Of a stretch of DNA of 64,000 nucleotides, positions 38,401 to 53,400 are shown piece after piece. The stretch's first letter is position 1. Each line of letters opens with the position of its first letter. Location of the stretch: contig ML679970.1 in NCBI GenBank assembly GCA_007922225.1, positions 21,068,290 to 21,132,289 of the forward strand, read 5' to 3'. This DNA is from Emydura subglobosa (lineage: Eukaryota > Chordata > Testudines > Chelidae). The position numbers were made by a program, and so were the translations under genes. Under the pieces are notes generated by a model, which searched no databases, had not been told where the DNA came from, and saw only the letters and a program-made list of their open reading frames with translations.

Positions 38401-41400
38401 CAGAAGATTGTGTTTCAGGCAGAGCACTTACTCAATCTGAGTTTTAACCCTGACCCCTTTTGCAATATCTGCTGCCTAAATACAAACTCTGTTCTGCTGG
38501 ATGTTGACTTGTGTAGTTAGGTTTAGTTAGAGACATGTGCCAGAGAAGCTGGCATTTTTAGATTTTCAGCTGAGGTTAAAAACCCCAATGGTTTACAGAG
38601 CCCTCTGTGTCATTTCATAGGAAAAGAAATTTAAAATAAGTAAGACACAAGGGCCCAGAGGCTCAGTCTTAGCCTCCCGCCTGAGACATCAAAAATGGAA
38701 GAGACTCATTAGGTCACATTTAGATCATTTCTTTCATGTAGTATTGTGTCTTAGTGCTTTGTGCAGTGCAGTTTTAAGTGTCTCCAGAAAGCCAGCTTTC
38801 CACCAATTCCCCTGGGAAAGTGTTTGAAGATCTTCACTATAAAGTTAAATTGATATATATAGCCTACATTTTCCTTCCTCAATTTCATACAAGTGCAGTA
38901 TCCCAGAGTTGAGTTGGAGGCGGCCCTTCTGATGGCTAGAGTAGAGAACGGGGAATCAGGACACCTGGCTTCTATTTAGGCTCTGCCACTGACTCATTAT
39001 GTGACCTCAGGCAAGTCACTTCACCTGGGTGTAAAATGGATGAAGATAATGCATGTATGTCTCTGTAAAGAGTTTTGACAGCCTCTGTAAAAGGAGTTAG
39101 GTAAGCATAAAATATTCCTACTCTTCATAAACTAGCTGCAAAACTCCTCATGCATTGGGCTGATGGACACTGGGAGTCTCAGATGAAAAGTTGCACATGC
39201 ATTTTAAAAAATGCATCCTAGACATAGCAGGAGTGTGTTGGGGGCATGACCAAGCAATACAGAAGGGTGTATATAAAGGAGTATAAGTAGATGAAAAGTC
39301 TTCTCTCCTCTTGGCCTGTCTTTCTAGTGTAACCTTCTCACACTGTCAAATTAAGGAAGCTCCACCCTTTTCTGACCCTGACACTGAGACCTCTGGTTGA
39401 GGAACCTTTCCCTCCCACCCCATAAACAAAGAAGCCCTCCCCCACCCACCCACACTACGAATAAGAACAGCACCACCTAGTAACTGTGTATACGTTTGTC
39501 ACTTTAGCTGTACAATGCGCACACGCTTAGGTTAAATTCAGATTACTTGGGTCCAGACTTGTGGAAGAAGTGGTCTCAAAAACCATTCACCTCTGCTGCA
39601 TATTGTGAACTAAGCAAGATTCACCACTGGGAAGAAACAGCCCTAATTAACAATTAGGAGATTATTTTTACAACCCTGTAGCAGCAGCCTACGCACCTGG
39701 AACACCATGTGGTTGACAAACATATGCTTGGTGCAACGGATCACATACTCCGTCTCAGATTCTGTAAGAGCCACAGGCTCTGGAGAGGACTTGAAGAGCG
39801 TTCCCAGCCCTCGGAACTCTGGGATAGCTGCCAGTTGCTCTAAAACAGAGGTAACAGAAAGAAACATTTCTTTTTCAGAACTCACAGGTGTCAGGTAGCA
39901 GGTCTCATTCAGAGGATATCTGAAGCACTTGTTAAGTAACCAGAAAGTGTGAGCTACCAGTAATTTAATATGTTTTTTCAATTACAGCTTTAAAAACTAG
40001 CACCAAATTCTCTCTTTGGACATGTCTGCCATTTACCTAAGCAGGAATCACACACGAGCATGCCCTGAAGGTAGAACGGGGCCCCAAATATCATATAAAT
40101 GAAAGTACCCAGACCAGAGAGAGATTTCAAAGCTCAATTAACTCCTGCTCATCTCTGTAATAAATCACTGTGCACAGGGATAGATTCAGGGTAAATGTGG
40201 CCAAACTGACATGAGCAGTGTGGGGCACCAGACCTGGTCCCATGGTGTGCATGAGCAGGGGGAACATGAAAGAAAGCAAAACACCACACATGCAGGAATT
40301 AGGGGACTAGATCAGCCAATCTCCCGGGCCTGGCACTGATTAGTCACAGTGAATTCACCATTCCTGAGGCATTTATAATCTGCAAAATCAGAAGGAGCAT
40401 TGTTGGCCCTTCAAGTTTTGAATCCCCTCCAGATGAGGAACATAGGAATTGCCATATTGGTTAAATCTAGTGGTACAACTAGTCCTGTATCCAATCAGTG
40501 GCTAGTACAAGAAAATTCAGCGGATATGAAAGAAAACCTGCTTTGGGCACTTATTCCTGCCCTCAGGAGAAGAACCCCTAACCATAACTCCACTAGTTAG
40601 AAGCTGGCTTGAACCACAATGGTCTATCTCCTTTCCTTGAGGGTCAGAATTTAGGCAGGCCCAACAAATCACATGACCACTACATCCGCACTCTTCCCCC
40701 TACACCGGGTTAATGGGAAAGACCCCACATTCTGCTTACCTTGGAATATTTCTTGCCTTGTCGCTGCCACTTTCTCTGGCTGTTTGACCACAGTGATAGG
40801 AGTACTTTCTGCAGGGGCAGAAGCAAAACAGGGCAGAAAAATTAACAGAGAAGATCACTAGTTCACATGCATAAGACAGCATCTTGATAGGGACTCCTTT
40901 ACAATATGAAGAAAGCCCAATTTTTGTCTATGGACTCCATTACTCTCACCCCAAGTACTACATCATATTGTACTCAAAATCCTAACCTTCACTTCCAAAC
41001 CAGTAGTTCCAGTGATGATTAAGAGTGATTACTATTATTAGCAGGAGGATTACAACAAAATCCTAACCTGTGAGCAACTGAATTTACCAGCATGGACTTT
41101 ACAGAAAATAAACCCACAAAATTCAAACAAGATAGAGCTTAACAATTCATAGCATCACACAAGCTGGAGATAAAGAGGCTCATGAGATCTCATCAAGTTC
41201 ATCTTCTGAGGGGATGTTACAAGCAAAAAGGCTTAACCCTGGAGGGGAGTGCCCCCCATTATTCCATGGGTACCTATTCTTTGTTCTGTGATGGGAGCAG
41301 TTGCCAAAGGAACAGATTTCAAATCAAAGGGTTTCTCAGAGGGCTCCAGGGTATACTGTTGCAGCGCCCTCTCCAGGCCAGGGATGGATACAGTCAAGCC

Positions 41401-44400
41401 TGAGGAAAGAAAGGAGTTATCACTGAAGTCAAAGCAAACACCAACTCTCTGTTAGCTATTGAGTCTGAGTACAATTAAAATCTCCAACGCTGCTCTTCTT
41501 TATTGGCTTGTACAGTACAAAGCACAAGTACCCAGTCTCCACGCAGTGGACACACTGAATATAGTATTTTCAGAAATGCAGGCCTATGAGGACATTTATG
41601 CAAATGATTATCATCCCAGAGCAAAACAGTAAGTTGCAAACATCTGGAATGCATTTGGCGGCTCTATTGTAGGGCTTGAACATGGGTCTCTGATGCACAG
41701 CCATCACTGCACTATAGCCTAAGAAGTTGGCCACTTTACTGCATACATGTGAGCATACTTGGAAAGGATGTCTGAAATGCATGTGTCCTTCACATCAAAA
41801 GGTAACCTACAAAACATCTTTACCTGCCCTTACCATTCATGCAATTACAGGCCAACTGACAGATTTATGACAGTCTGAAGGATGTTCAAGCTCTCTAGAA
41901 CCAGTCTGTTCCCTAGAGGCCTTGAGTAATAAATGCAGTTTTGTTCCAAAAAGCTTCTACATTACCATTCAGAATGTAGCCAGCATTGAGAGCTTTCTGC
42001 TTCTGCTCCAAGACACTTAGGTAGAATGTGGCTCTGTCTCTCACTTCATTATCATCATCCATCACACACCTGAAGGCAAGCAAAACCCAGCTGAGAGATG
42101 TGAACATATGCAGATGGCTGATCTACCATGGTGGCCTAAAGAAACTGAAAACATGAACTGTAGAATGGGGTTAGTTGTGGCACTTGTGATCATACTAATA
42201 GGGCAATAAATAAATCAATAATTCATCTTCCTCCGACAGCCATTCTGGGCCTCTAAGATTAATTCTGTGGAACTGAATGCAACAGCAATATTAGAATATG
42301 TAATGGAAGGCAGTGTTCTTTCTATATACTCACTACTGGCTCTAGATTTTTCCAAACATTTAAAGTTCTTTGGAAGAATCTCTAAAATGTCTGTTGGGAC
42401 AGAGACTAGAATATGTAGCTCACCTTTTCAATAACACTAAGATGCTGGGTAACACATCCTCATTCTGGGCTCCAAATTTAGCCAGAGCACTTACTGCACC
42501 TGTAGCAACAGCAAGGAAAACAGGATCAGCTGGCAAAGAAAACAACTGAAAGTTCCCTCTGTTTTGTGATCTTATTTTACAGTTTGAGAGACAAAAGACA
42601 AAACTAACTGCAAAACTTTTTTTAAGTTAAGCAGAAGCAGGAAACCTGACAAACAATCAGTGGGGCCACTGAATGATTGAGGTGCTAAAGGAGCACTCAA
42701 GGAAGACAAAGCTGTTGTGGAAAAGCTAAATAAATTCTGTGCATTGATCTTCACTGCAGAGGATGTGAGGGAGATTCCCACATCTGAGCCATTCCTTTTA
42801 GCTGACAAATCTAAGGAACTGTCCCAGATTGAGATGGCAACAGAGATTTTGGAATAAACTGATAAATTTAACAGTAATAAGTCCCCAGGACCAGATGGTA
42901 TTCACCCAAGAATTCTGAAGGAACTCATATATGAAATTGCAGACCTACTATGTAACCTATCATTTAAATCAGCCTCTGTACCAGATGACTGGAGGATCGC
43001 TAATGTGATGCTGTGACACACTGTACCCCAAAGCAGCACTCTGTAAACACCATATTCATCATTTCTGTACGATAGTAATAATTCATATTAAGCATGCCAC
43101 ATAAGATACCTAATGAAAGGTCATAATCTGCTAAAACCCATAGCTCTGTCAAAATATGTATGTCACTAATATGTACCATGTTATAAGATTTTGCTGTTAT
43201 TACAATATGTTATAAGCTTGCTAGTAACAGCAAAGGAGGCACCCGCACCCACACCCAGAAGGGGCTCAGCAGCCATCAGCCAGCAAAGGAGTTATAAACA
43301 AAGGATTTACAATAAAATGACAGTTGCACAAGACTACACAATAGAGATTGCTCAACTCTATGATTCACTTGTGAGGCGGGGGGGCGGGATTGAGCAACCC
43401 TGTCACTCAGTAGAGCCCATCTGGACATGCCTGTACGACTGTCTACTGGCCAAATGGTCAAAAGATATAAAATAAGGAACAAAGGCTACATGCCTTTGTC
43501 CTTTCTCCTCCCCCTACCTATGCTGAAAGCAACAGGAACCCTGGAAAACTAAGAGACTGGACCCAAGCTTGGGAGAGAAGCCTGTATACTGAGAACTGGA
43601 ACATCCAAATTTGGCGAGAAAACGGCCTAATCTAGATACTGCCTAGTGTTAGAGGTTTTTTACTGTCCCCCAGGGATCTGTATTGGGAGCAATGCTGTTC
43701 AACATATTTATAAATGATCTGCAAAAAGGGGTAAACCGCGAGGTGGTAAAGTTTGCAAATGATACAAAATTACTCAAGATAGTTAAGTCCAAAACAGACT
43801 GAAAAGTTACAAAGGGATCTCACAAAACTGGGCAAGGGCAACAAAATTCAGTGTTGATAAATGCAAGTAATGAACGTTGGAAAACATAATCCCAACTAAA
43901 CATACAAAATTATGGGATCTAAGTTAGCTGTTTCATTCAAGAAAGATCTTGGAGTCATCATGGATAGTTCTCTGAAAACATCTGCTCAGTGTGCAGCAGC
44001 AGTAAAAAAAGCTAACAGAATGTTATAAACCATTAGGAAAGAGATAGATAATAACAGAGAAAATATCATAATGCCACTATATAAAGCTATGGTATGCCCA
44101 CACCTTGAATACTGCATGCAGTTCTGGTCTCCCCATCTCCAAAAAGATATATTAGAATTGGAAAAAGTACAGAGAAGGGCAACAAAAATTATTATATGAG
44201 GAGAAATTAAAAAAAGGAGGGACTCTTCAGCTTGCAGAAGAGCTGACTGAGGGGTGATATGATAAAGGTCTATAGTCATGAATGGTGTGGAGAAAGTGAA
44301 TAGGGAAATGTAATTTACCCCTTCATGTAACACAAGAACCAGTGGTCACCCAGTGAAATTAAAAGACAGGAGGTTTAATAAACATAAGGAAGTACTTCCT

Positions 44401-47400
44401 CACACAATGCACAGTCAACCTTTTGCCAGAGGATGTTGTATAAGCCAAAAGTATAACTGGCTAAAAAAAAAATTTAAGTAAGTTCATGGAGGACAGGTCT
44501 ATCAATGGCTATTAGCCAACATGCTCAAGGATGTAACCCCAGGCTCTGGGTGTCCTAAACCCCTGACTGCTAGAAACTAGGACTGGACGACAGGGGATGG
44601 ATCACTCGATAAACTGCCCTGTTCTGCTCATGCCCTCTGAAGCATCTGGCACCAGCCACTTTCGGAAGACAGGATACTGGGCCAGATGGACCATTGATCT
44701 GACCCACTGTGGCCATTCTTATGTAGAACACAGAGCCAGGCATAGTGCTGCAAAGCGCTGACGAACCTTCCTCCACCCACCTTCACCAAAACGTCACAAC
44801 CTGTCCCCTGTGTATTCCTCTACGTGGAGACTAGCACTCCTGCCAAGGGATGTTGGAGTTTTCTTACTATGGATACGGGATTGTTAGGGGCCAAGCAGAC
44901 TGCTAAATCATATTTGAACACCGTCCACAGAAGGTAAAAAGCAAGTGCATTAACCCACTGAGACCCCTTTACTTGAAGCTCAGTCACAGGAATTTACTTA
45001 ATCTTGAAGGAATGTAGCTTCCTAGGCCTGCGCCTTACCTGCCCTGACTTCCTCGTGCTCCAAGACGACTCTGTTGTAAATGAAGCGAATGTATTTTGAG
45101 GGGTTATTGGTCTTGGGCCCCTCCTGCCCCAGCAGGTGGAGGATACGGGTGGCCAGGACAGTGAACTCGCAGTCCTCAATGAACTCGCACAGGTGAGACA
45201 GGCCAGTCTCTTTGCTCTCAGAGTTCTCCTCAATGATGCTGATGATGCAGTCCACGATGGCTCGTTTGTACTCAAAACCGCCCTATGCAGCAAAGGCCAG
45301 TGAGAAAATTCAAAGGAGGCCAGAAGTTCTAACTGGGAATGTTAACCAGCCAGGGAGGGATTTAGTTAGAAAGAGACACCCACTACTACTGACTTTTAAC
45401 CTGTGTTTGAAAGGAACTGGGTAGCAATATTGCCCACTCTGTCAGGTCTGTGCAGGGCACTGGGCCACTGCCAGCTACTTCCATATGTGTACTGCACCTT
45501 GAAAAAAATTGCACTGACAGAACCATACTGGGTCCAGCTCTTATAAACATGATGGGGATTGCTGGCACACCACAGCCCTTAGTTTTTCAGTGGGACTTTG
45601 GAGTTACTTCTGTGCTTACTTAGGAGCTGCTAATATTCAAGGTCTCTGTACTGCTCACTCCAAACAGAGTACAATTAAAAACACACCAAATAAAAAGCAA
45701 GCCTTAAAGAAGGGGCTGCAGACATTAGCCTGAAGGGTTTAAATCTCTTAAGAGAGGCTCCATTTTGAGCTACTCTGCTATTAGAATCATTACATGAAAC
45801 AACCATATGGGAGAAAAAAAAACACTTCCTCCTCCCACACCAGATATCCAAATATGAATCACAAAAGCAATACATTAGGTATGAAATCAACCACTGCAAG
45901 GCCAATCAAATACAGTACGTTAAGGTGGGAAAATGAAAGATCAATATCTCCCCAGCGTACTCTGCAATTGGCTACACTAAATGCACATCAGATTATCTTC
46001 AGATGTTATTTACTCATGTTCATGCTGAATTCCAGTGCCTTAAACAGAGCAATGCCCTCTTCTAATTTATGTGCACAATTGTCAGTGCTCTGAATATCTT
46101 AGCAGCTATGTTGGATGAAAGAGCCATAAAACGGAGTGGTCTGAATGCAGATAACATATTTCAAAATCATACCACCCACCCATACAGAATCAGTGAAAAT
46201 GGAACATTCTATTTTCAAGGTACAAGATAAGAGGTCTTGGTATGATCCAAAATGAGAAGCTTTAATAGGCAGATTGTGATGTCATAACTGAGAATGTTAA
46301 TGCCAGCTGGGTAGCAGGCATATGTGGAGTCCTGAATGTTATAGGAGATCTTTTAGAAAGGGTTTTAGCAAGTCTTTGTAACAGTGCCTTTATGATATTC
46401 TACATCTGAAGGTACATGGATAATGGCTTCAGCTATTGATAATCCCTCATTGGCAGCAACAGGGGGAGCCAAATGAAAATAGTTTTAGGTCATCTGATGA
46501 TGGATTTTTGGCATAAGACGGCTTAGAATTTAATGTCAAAATATAATGGGCAGCAACGGAAGCTGGTTCAATGTTATGCAGACATATAATGCTAGTGGAT
46601 CTCCAGTTACGTGTATTTGCTGTGAAAGTTAATAAAGCTCAGCAGCAGAATCCCACACTCGTGCTGCAAATCACATCATGGAAACACATTTATAAATACT
46701 TTTGATGTCACTTTGCAGACAATTGTCACATATCAAGCTTGTCATTTCTACTAACCATGCTTGCATTTGGATTGCAAGCTTTTCACTTGCTATACAGTAC
46801 TTAGCACTACTGGACCTCATTCTGACTGAAGCCTCTAAGTGCTACTGCAATACAAATAAACAATAATAATACAAAGTAACTGGCCAGTAGCCTTACCTCT
46901 TCCCGAAGCATAGTGAAGAGGAAATTCATGAGGACTGCATGCTTACGTGGGTACTTCTGACACAAGGCACTGATAGCCTGCACCACCACAACCTGAATAT
47001 GTTTAGAAACAGTGCATTTAACAAGGAGAATTCAGTCTTATTTCAATTTGTTTTTTTCTCTCCTCCACATGAATTTTAAACTGGTGAAAGTTGCTGAATT
47101 GAGAATCCCAGGAGACCATAGTTCTCCCTTCAACTACAAGGCTGGTAGCATGCACTGGAGAAGCAGCCATAGGGATAAGAGGAGACTCCTATCTCCATGC
47201 AATAGTTAGTCCATGGAGAAGGTCAGTGATCGGGCCACCTGTAATAGGGATTTAATTACAAAGGGTAGTCTCCAGAACAGAGTCTATTAGTGGTGGCAAG
47301 TTATAAAGACTGTGGGATAGTTTGGTGACAGGTCAATACCATCATCCCCTTTCAGATCTGCTGGAGACATGAGTGAAGTCCAGTCTCCAGAAGTGAAAGA

Positions 47401-50400
47401 GTGATACAACCTGACCCTGACTTCAGAAGGCAAGTGTACACAGAGAAAGACAAAGGCCCAGTATAGTCCTCACCAGGGAACTCACTCCATACCTTGAACT
47501 CATCTGAGATTTCTGACATGAAGGAGGAGATCTGCTTCATGAGCCGGTCAATGCTGCTCTCACTGCCGGTTTTCAGCAGCGTGGTGATAGCCAGCGTAGC
47601 AATGCTGCGGTTGGAATCAGTCACTAAGTTCTCCAGGTCCAGGTTACAGGCAGTCACAGCAGATGGGTGCTTCATGGCAACCTAGTGAGGAGAAATAGTG
47701 GAATTCACTGAGTACATGGAAAGGGCCCAACTGACAGAACCAAATGTTATACAGACCCTACACAGCACTCAACCCTGTCTACCAAACCAAATACAACAGG
47801 TTCTAAGAGGCCATCCCAGATAAATAATTCAACTGAGGGTAAAAATAACTGTTCTGTTCTCCTGAAGAAATATACACCCACTCCCACCCCCACTGAAAGA
47901 AAGACATCAGTAACATGGCCTTTAAATGTTGCATGTCTGTTTTCCCACCATCCATTTATTAATGCTCAGACCCTACACCCATTTGCCACATAAGAAACCA
48001 GAAGTCCATGCAGGGGGTCTGAACTCCAGTTCTCCATGGACCTCAGCTCTGCAGAGCCTTAGGAGGTAGGCCCAGACCAGTCTATAGCTCTTCCCTTTGG
48101 AACTGAAGGGAGCAAGGTAAGGCTATGAAAGGCTGTGCCAGCCTTGCACTGGAGCAAAAGTTGCTACAGGTATGGGGTGAGGAGTATAAGGATTTGGTCC
48201 CACTGCTTAATAGGAAGCTGCTTCATCATAAAAAGAGGGAGGCTTTGAGGGAAACACAGTACTACACAACCCCCGAGATTTATTGTCACTAGAGACCCAC
48301 GAGTCAGTGTGAATTGTTTTCCTCTTCTGATGTGTTTCTGGATGTTTTATTCTGCACAGAAAGCAATGAAATAGAAACTCTAGTTTTCTGATTTCAAAAT
48401 ACACAGGAACTGTGAGGGGGGCAGGGAGGTAGGAGGGGAAGAGTGATAGAAATGAAATCTTTAAACAGCCTTGTCCCCTTTTTATTGTCTGGATCCTGGA
48501 TCTGGGGGAGGAGGGGTGGTTTGGACCTCACTATCCGGGTCAAGGTGGGAAGCAAAAGCTATTCAAACTCCTAGAACACTGAGTCTTACCTTGTTGAGAG
48601 TGCGGACAGCTGCATATCTAAGAGCCGCTTTTGGGGAGCTGCAGAACAACTGTAACACTGGAAGACAGCACCAGATGCAGACATTTAGCAATCAATGAAA
48701 AAGGAGTGCCCCACAACCCAAGTACAAGATTCTGGTTCACTGTAAGAGTAACAGTGAGCAGGCAATAATTGGAAGGTATGTAAGAGGGAGTTCTCTGGAT
48801 TTACCCTCTCAGAATCATAGGAACCCATGGAAGGTTAGCTAGTCCAATGGTTTTCAACCTGTGGTCAGTGGGGGTCAACAGACTGTGTCAAAGATTTCCT
48901 CCTTTTAAAATTTTTAAGGGGTCCACAAATGAAAAAAGGTTGAAAACCACTAAGCTAGTCCATCTGCCTCCTTCCCTAACATCAATAAAATGTGATTTGG
49001 AAATTTCTATCTTTTGCTTATTTTGGAAGTTATCTCCACCCCCTAGTCAATCTTACCATTGAAGCTTTATTTCCACTGCTACTTAAACCAATTTTTATCT
49101 GTTTCAATTTAAATCCCATACTATTCCATGTGTTGGCTAACAGAGGGCACTCTTATTGCAGATGGAGGTCACCTACACACACTAATGTTCAAATGCACCA
49201 CCTCAGTGAGCATCTGAACTCCACAGGCTGGGGAGCTAAAGCCCCCAGGTTGCTTCAGAATCCTGGTCTGTCACAGATCTACTGGCATGTCACAAAGCAA
49301 AAGGATTTTTGCTGTTATTGTTAATTAAATGAGACTGCATTGTACAGACACAGACCATACGACAATCCACACTGAACACAGCAGGCAAATACCTTCTACC
49401 ATCAGCCAAGACATATATATATGCAATAATGACATCTCATCAGTAGGGCAAACCAACAGGTGACATGTCAGCATCACAAGCCTGAGTACTGATAAGGGCC
49501 CTGCATCACAGGGCAGTAAGCAAATGCAATTGTCAGAGGCCCACAATCCGAGTTACACCCTTAAATAGCACTAGAATTACCAGACACGGCAGGTGCCAGC
49601 TCCTTGGCAGTGCAGCTAGGCAGGTTAACAATGGCAGAAGCAGCTTCATAGACCACCATCTCGTGTTTGTTTCTTAAGCAGCTCTCAATGAAATCGAACA
49701 AGGGGCTGTCACGGCTAGGAGACAAAGTCAAGTGATTAAAAGGAGCTTTAGGCACTGGGAGGACAGACTGGTCTGGCAGAGAAGGAATGGTTCTTAGAGC
49801 TACTGGAAGTCACACTTTATGAAAAAGATTTATGATTGTAATAAATCTGTGTTCAGCTAAGGCTTTATGGTTGTCATTAGGCTGCACTTATTTCCATTGC
49901 AGGGATAGAACTGAGACCCTCCTGCTCCAAAAGCATAGACCCCCTTCCTGATGAACTAAAGAGAAATTTCCATTAGTTGTTAGACATAGAGGGCTCATGA
50001 CGATCAATAGTGCAGTTCTGGTGCTATCCAGCAGAAGCAATAGTATACATACTCTAGACACTTAATTACAATAGGATATGGAAAATCAAATGAAAGATTT
50101 CAATGAAGTGTGAAAACCGTATACAAGAGGACAGCATAAACATGGAAGCAAAGTGCCGTGCCCGTTCACCAAATACCTGGATAAGACACACAGATTGTCC
50201 AGTTATAAAATAGAAGTGTCAGGGAAATCACCTCCCACTCCTTTTTCTGTGCTATGTTTTAACTATTAATAAAAGGAAAGGGGTTTTATCATGTTACATG
50301 TTATTTCTTAAAGGTTTAAACAAAAACAGATGACAGGACAAGCCTAAAAGAGGAGAATCCTCAGATTACAGTCTTCCAATGTGACAAAACAACTTTCTCA

Positions 50401-53400
50401 CCTTCCAGCCTCTTCCTCAAGCAATTTGCTAGCCACTCGGATCATCATACAGTAGGCAAAGGGCGACTTCAGGCCATGACGCATGAACTTGCTGAGCATC
50501 TTGTTGACTGCCAGACGGTCATTCTTACGCACGTGGTATAGTAAGCCAAGGGCATGATACTGCACAGAAGAGGAAAGAATGGAATTCACAAACCACACGC
50601 TATGTTATTTATGCATTTACTCATCTATGGCCCAGAGATGTACAACTGAGCTTGGAGAATGCCGAAAACCCTGACATGCTCTTTGATCTGCTGCATGCAC
50701 TTAGGGATTTCTTACCTGCACCATAATATTGTCACTGGAAGCTGCCTCCTGAGCCTCATTCACCCAGCGTTTTACCACGTCGAAACTGGTCTTCAGCAGG
50801 TGCTGTGGGTACAACATAAATCATGGAATAACCCATAAGAAAAGAGCCCATCAAGGTCCAGGATAAACTTTGGGTCTCACTGATTCATACTAAACAGCAA
50901 CAACCCCCATCTTCCCCAGCCTAGTTTCTGGGCAAGAGCACCCTATGAAACAGCTAAGTAGAGGTGCAAGGTCTAGTGGGGTGAGTGTGTAATCATGAGC
51001 CAGGAGATCAAAGTTCTTGTTGTGGTTCTGGCTCAGAGCTGGTAAATGACTTTCCTAAGATTGGTGCTAATGTTTCTCAAGTTATGAAAATGGGGACAAA
51101 GATTTGGACCTATCTTGTACAGGTGGTGTGAGGATTATTCGTTAACATTAGTAGATGGAGGAGCAAGGAAGAATCTTGATAATGATGGATTTATATTCCA
51201 GTATGCCCTGAGGCACTAATCAGGATTGAAACCCCACTGTGCTGAATGACTGTGACATGCTGTACTTCAAAGGAACACCTTAGAACCCCCATATTCATCA
51301 CTGTCACATAATTTCGATATGTTTTGTGCAAAGTATAATTTTAAAAGTCTTAATCTGCTGAACATTAATATCCTGTTGGACTGTGCGTGCTATCATTATA
51401 TGCGGCGTTATGAAGTATTGCTCTATGTGTTACTGAAATATGTTGTGAGGTTGGGAAAACCCACAACCAACTTTTCAGTTACAAAGAAGTAGCCTCAGCC
51501 TGTGTATTGAAGAACTGTAACCTGCTTGTATCATTTGTCAGGGTGAGACATTGCTTGATTTAAATCTTGCTTAGTGTGTTAAATTAGAATTAGACTGTGA
51601 ATTTATTTTTGTTTCTTAGGTACCCAAATTTGATCTCTATGCCTGCTATTTACAATCATTTAAAATCTATCTTTCTGTAGTTAATAAATCTGTTTTATAT
51701 TTTACCTAAAACTGTGTTCTAGCTAAAGTGCTTGGGGAATCTCAGTTCAGGTTAACAAGGGCTATTGTACATCCACTATCCTTTTGTCAGAGTGGCAAAC
51801 AAGGTAATGAGCTTACACTAGCCAGGCTTCTGAACAGTGCAAGACGGTACAGTTCTGGGGTGCAAAACTGGGGAGCTGGGGCAAATTGGCACTGCACTTA
51901 CATAGACATCCGCAGGCAGGGACACACCCAACTGAACTGCATGAATGATCTCCCAGCCTCTCATGAACCACCAACAGAGAGGCTCCAGCCAATTTCTCCC
52001 TGCTCTCCAGTCCACAGATTCAGTCCCTGCCCAGAAGAGCTTGCAAACTAATTCCAACAGTGTCTGAGTTAAGCAATTTCAAATTTACTTTTACAGAAAC
52101 ACAAATCACCAGACCAGAAGGGGTTTCTGGTTTACCCTGGCTCCAGTTTCATAGCACTCATTAATGAGAGGAGGAAGCATACATACACCACTATGGGAGA
52201 AAGGCCCTGTGTCTGATGTCAAGACACCTCCACAAAGCACTATGTAAATTTCCTGCCAGAGTGATCACAAATGGGAGATTTTCCGGCAGCCAAGCTGTTC
52301 CTGCACAAATGCTACTTCTCTTCAGGTTCTGATCGAAGTCCAGTTTTCAATCCAAGACTAAATTCTGCAGCCTGACATTCAAGGTAAATGCAGTCCATCG
52401 GAAATGTGAGCATTACAAAGAAACATGGGTCAAAAAGCTAGTCCAGCACGGGTAGGCCCTGTAAGCCCCCTCCTCATATCATGACTATTTCCCAAATGGA
52501 CCAGTGTAGGCTCACAAAGGATGCGACTTCCCCCAGTGTTGTCAAGCGTGTCCTAGTCAATTATACTTCATATTTAAAGAAAAATTTTCTCTACCGAAAA
52601 GACAGCTCATACTTTAATATGTGAAAATACTGGAGAGTGGAGAATGTGTTGCTCAGCTCCCAACACAGATATTTGCTTCTTGGTTTAATTGGCCTTCACA
52701 CAAATCCCTGCAGGTACATACATACCAATGACGAAACCAGGGCAGAGCTGGATACACTGGGCACCTTGTCCACAATCGCCTGCTTCATGTAGCGCTCAAT
52801 GGCCTGCAGCATGGTACTCTGCAGAGAGAGGGGAAAACCAAAACCAACTCCTTTAAGGGGATACAGGGAAAGTTGACAAGATTGCAAGGGAAGCAGAGAG
52901 AAGGGGAGAAACAGGAAAAGCAGAGCCAGAGATGGGATACAAGGGCAGGGGAGGTGCAAATAGACAGGGCAAGAAGACAAGGGCCCAGCAACAAGCAATC
53001 TCCTGAGAGGAAGGTGGCACTTACATCAGTTATTTGGCAGAGTGCTCTCACGGCTGGGCCTCGGTAATTGTCATCCTTCCCAGTCATGTCTTTGGTTAAA
53101 CTGGATAAATGTGAAGGACGTTTTTAGTATTGCATATTTTACCCATCAGCACTATAAAAAGCACATGTACACTGTGACCATATCAACACATGGGCACTGG
53201 ATTTCACAGCCAAAAACCACAATAGGAGAGCAAGAGGATACGACAATGCTGCCTTCAGCCTAGTCCTGCTTCGGTAGGGAAAGCTTGGTCACAGAAAGAA
53301 TGACAGGAGCCCTTATGCCATTCAGAGCACCCCAAGGGACCAAAACGGAAATACAGCTACTTAGAGTTACAGGCTAGAGTAATGAAGCATCTGGATTCCC

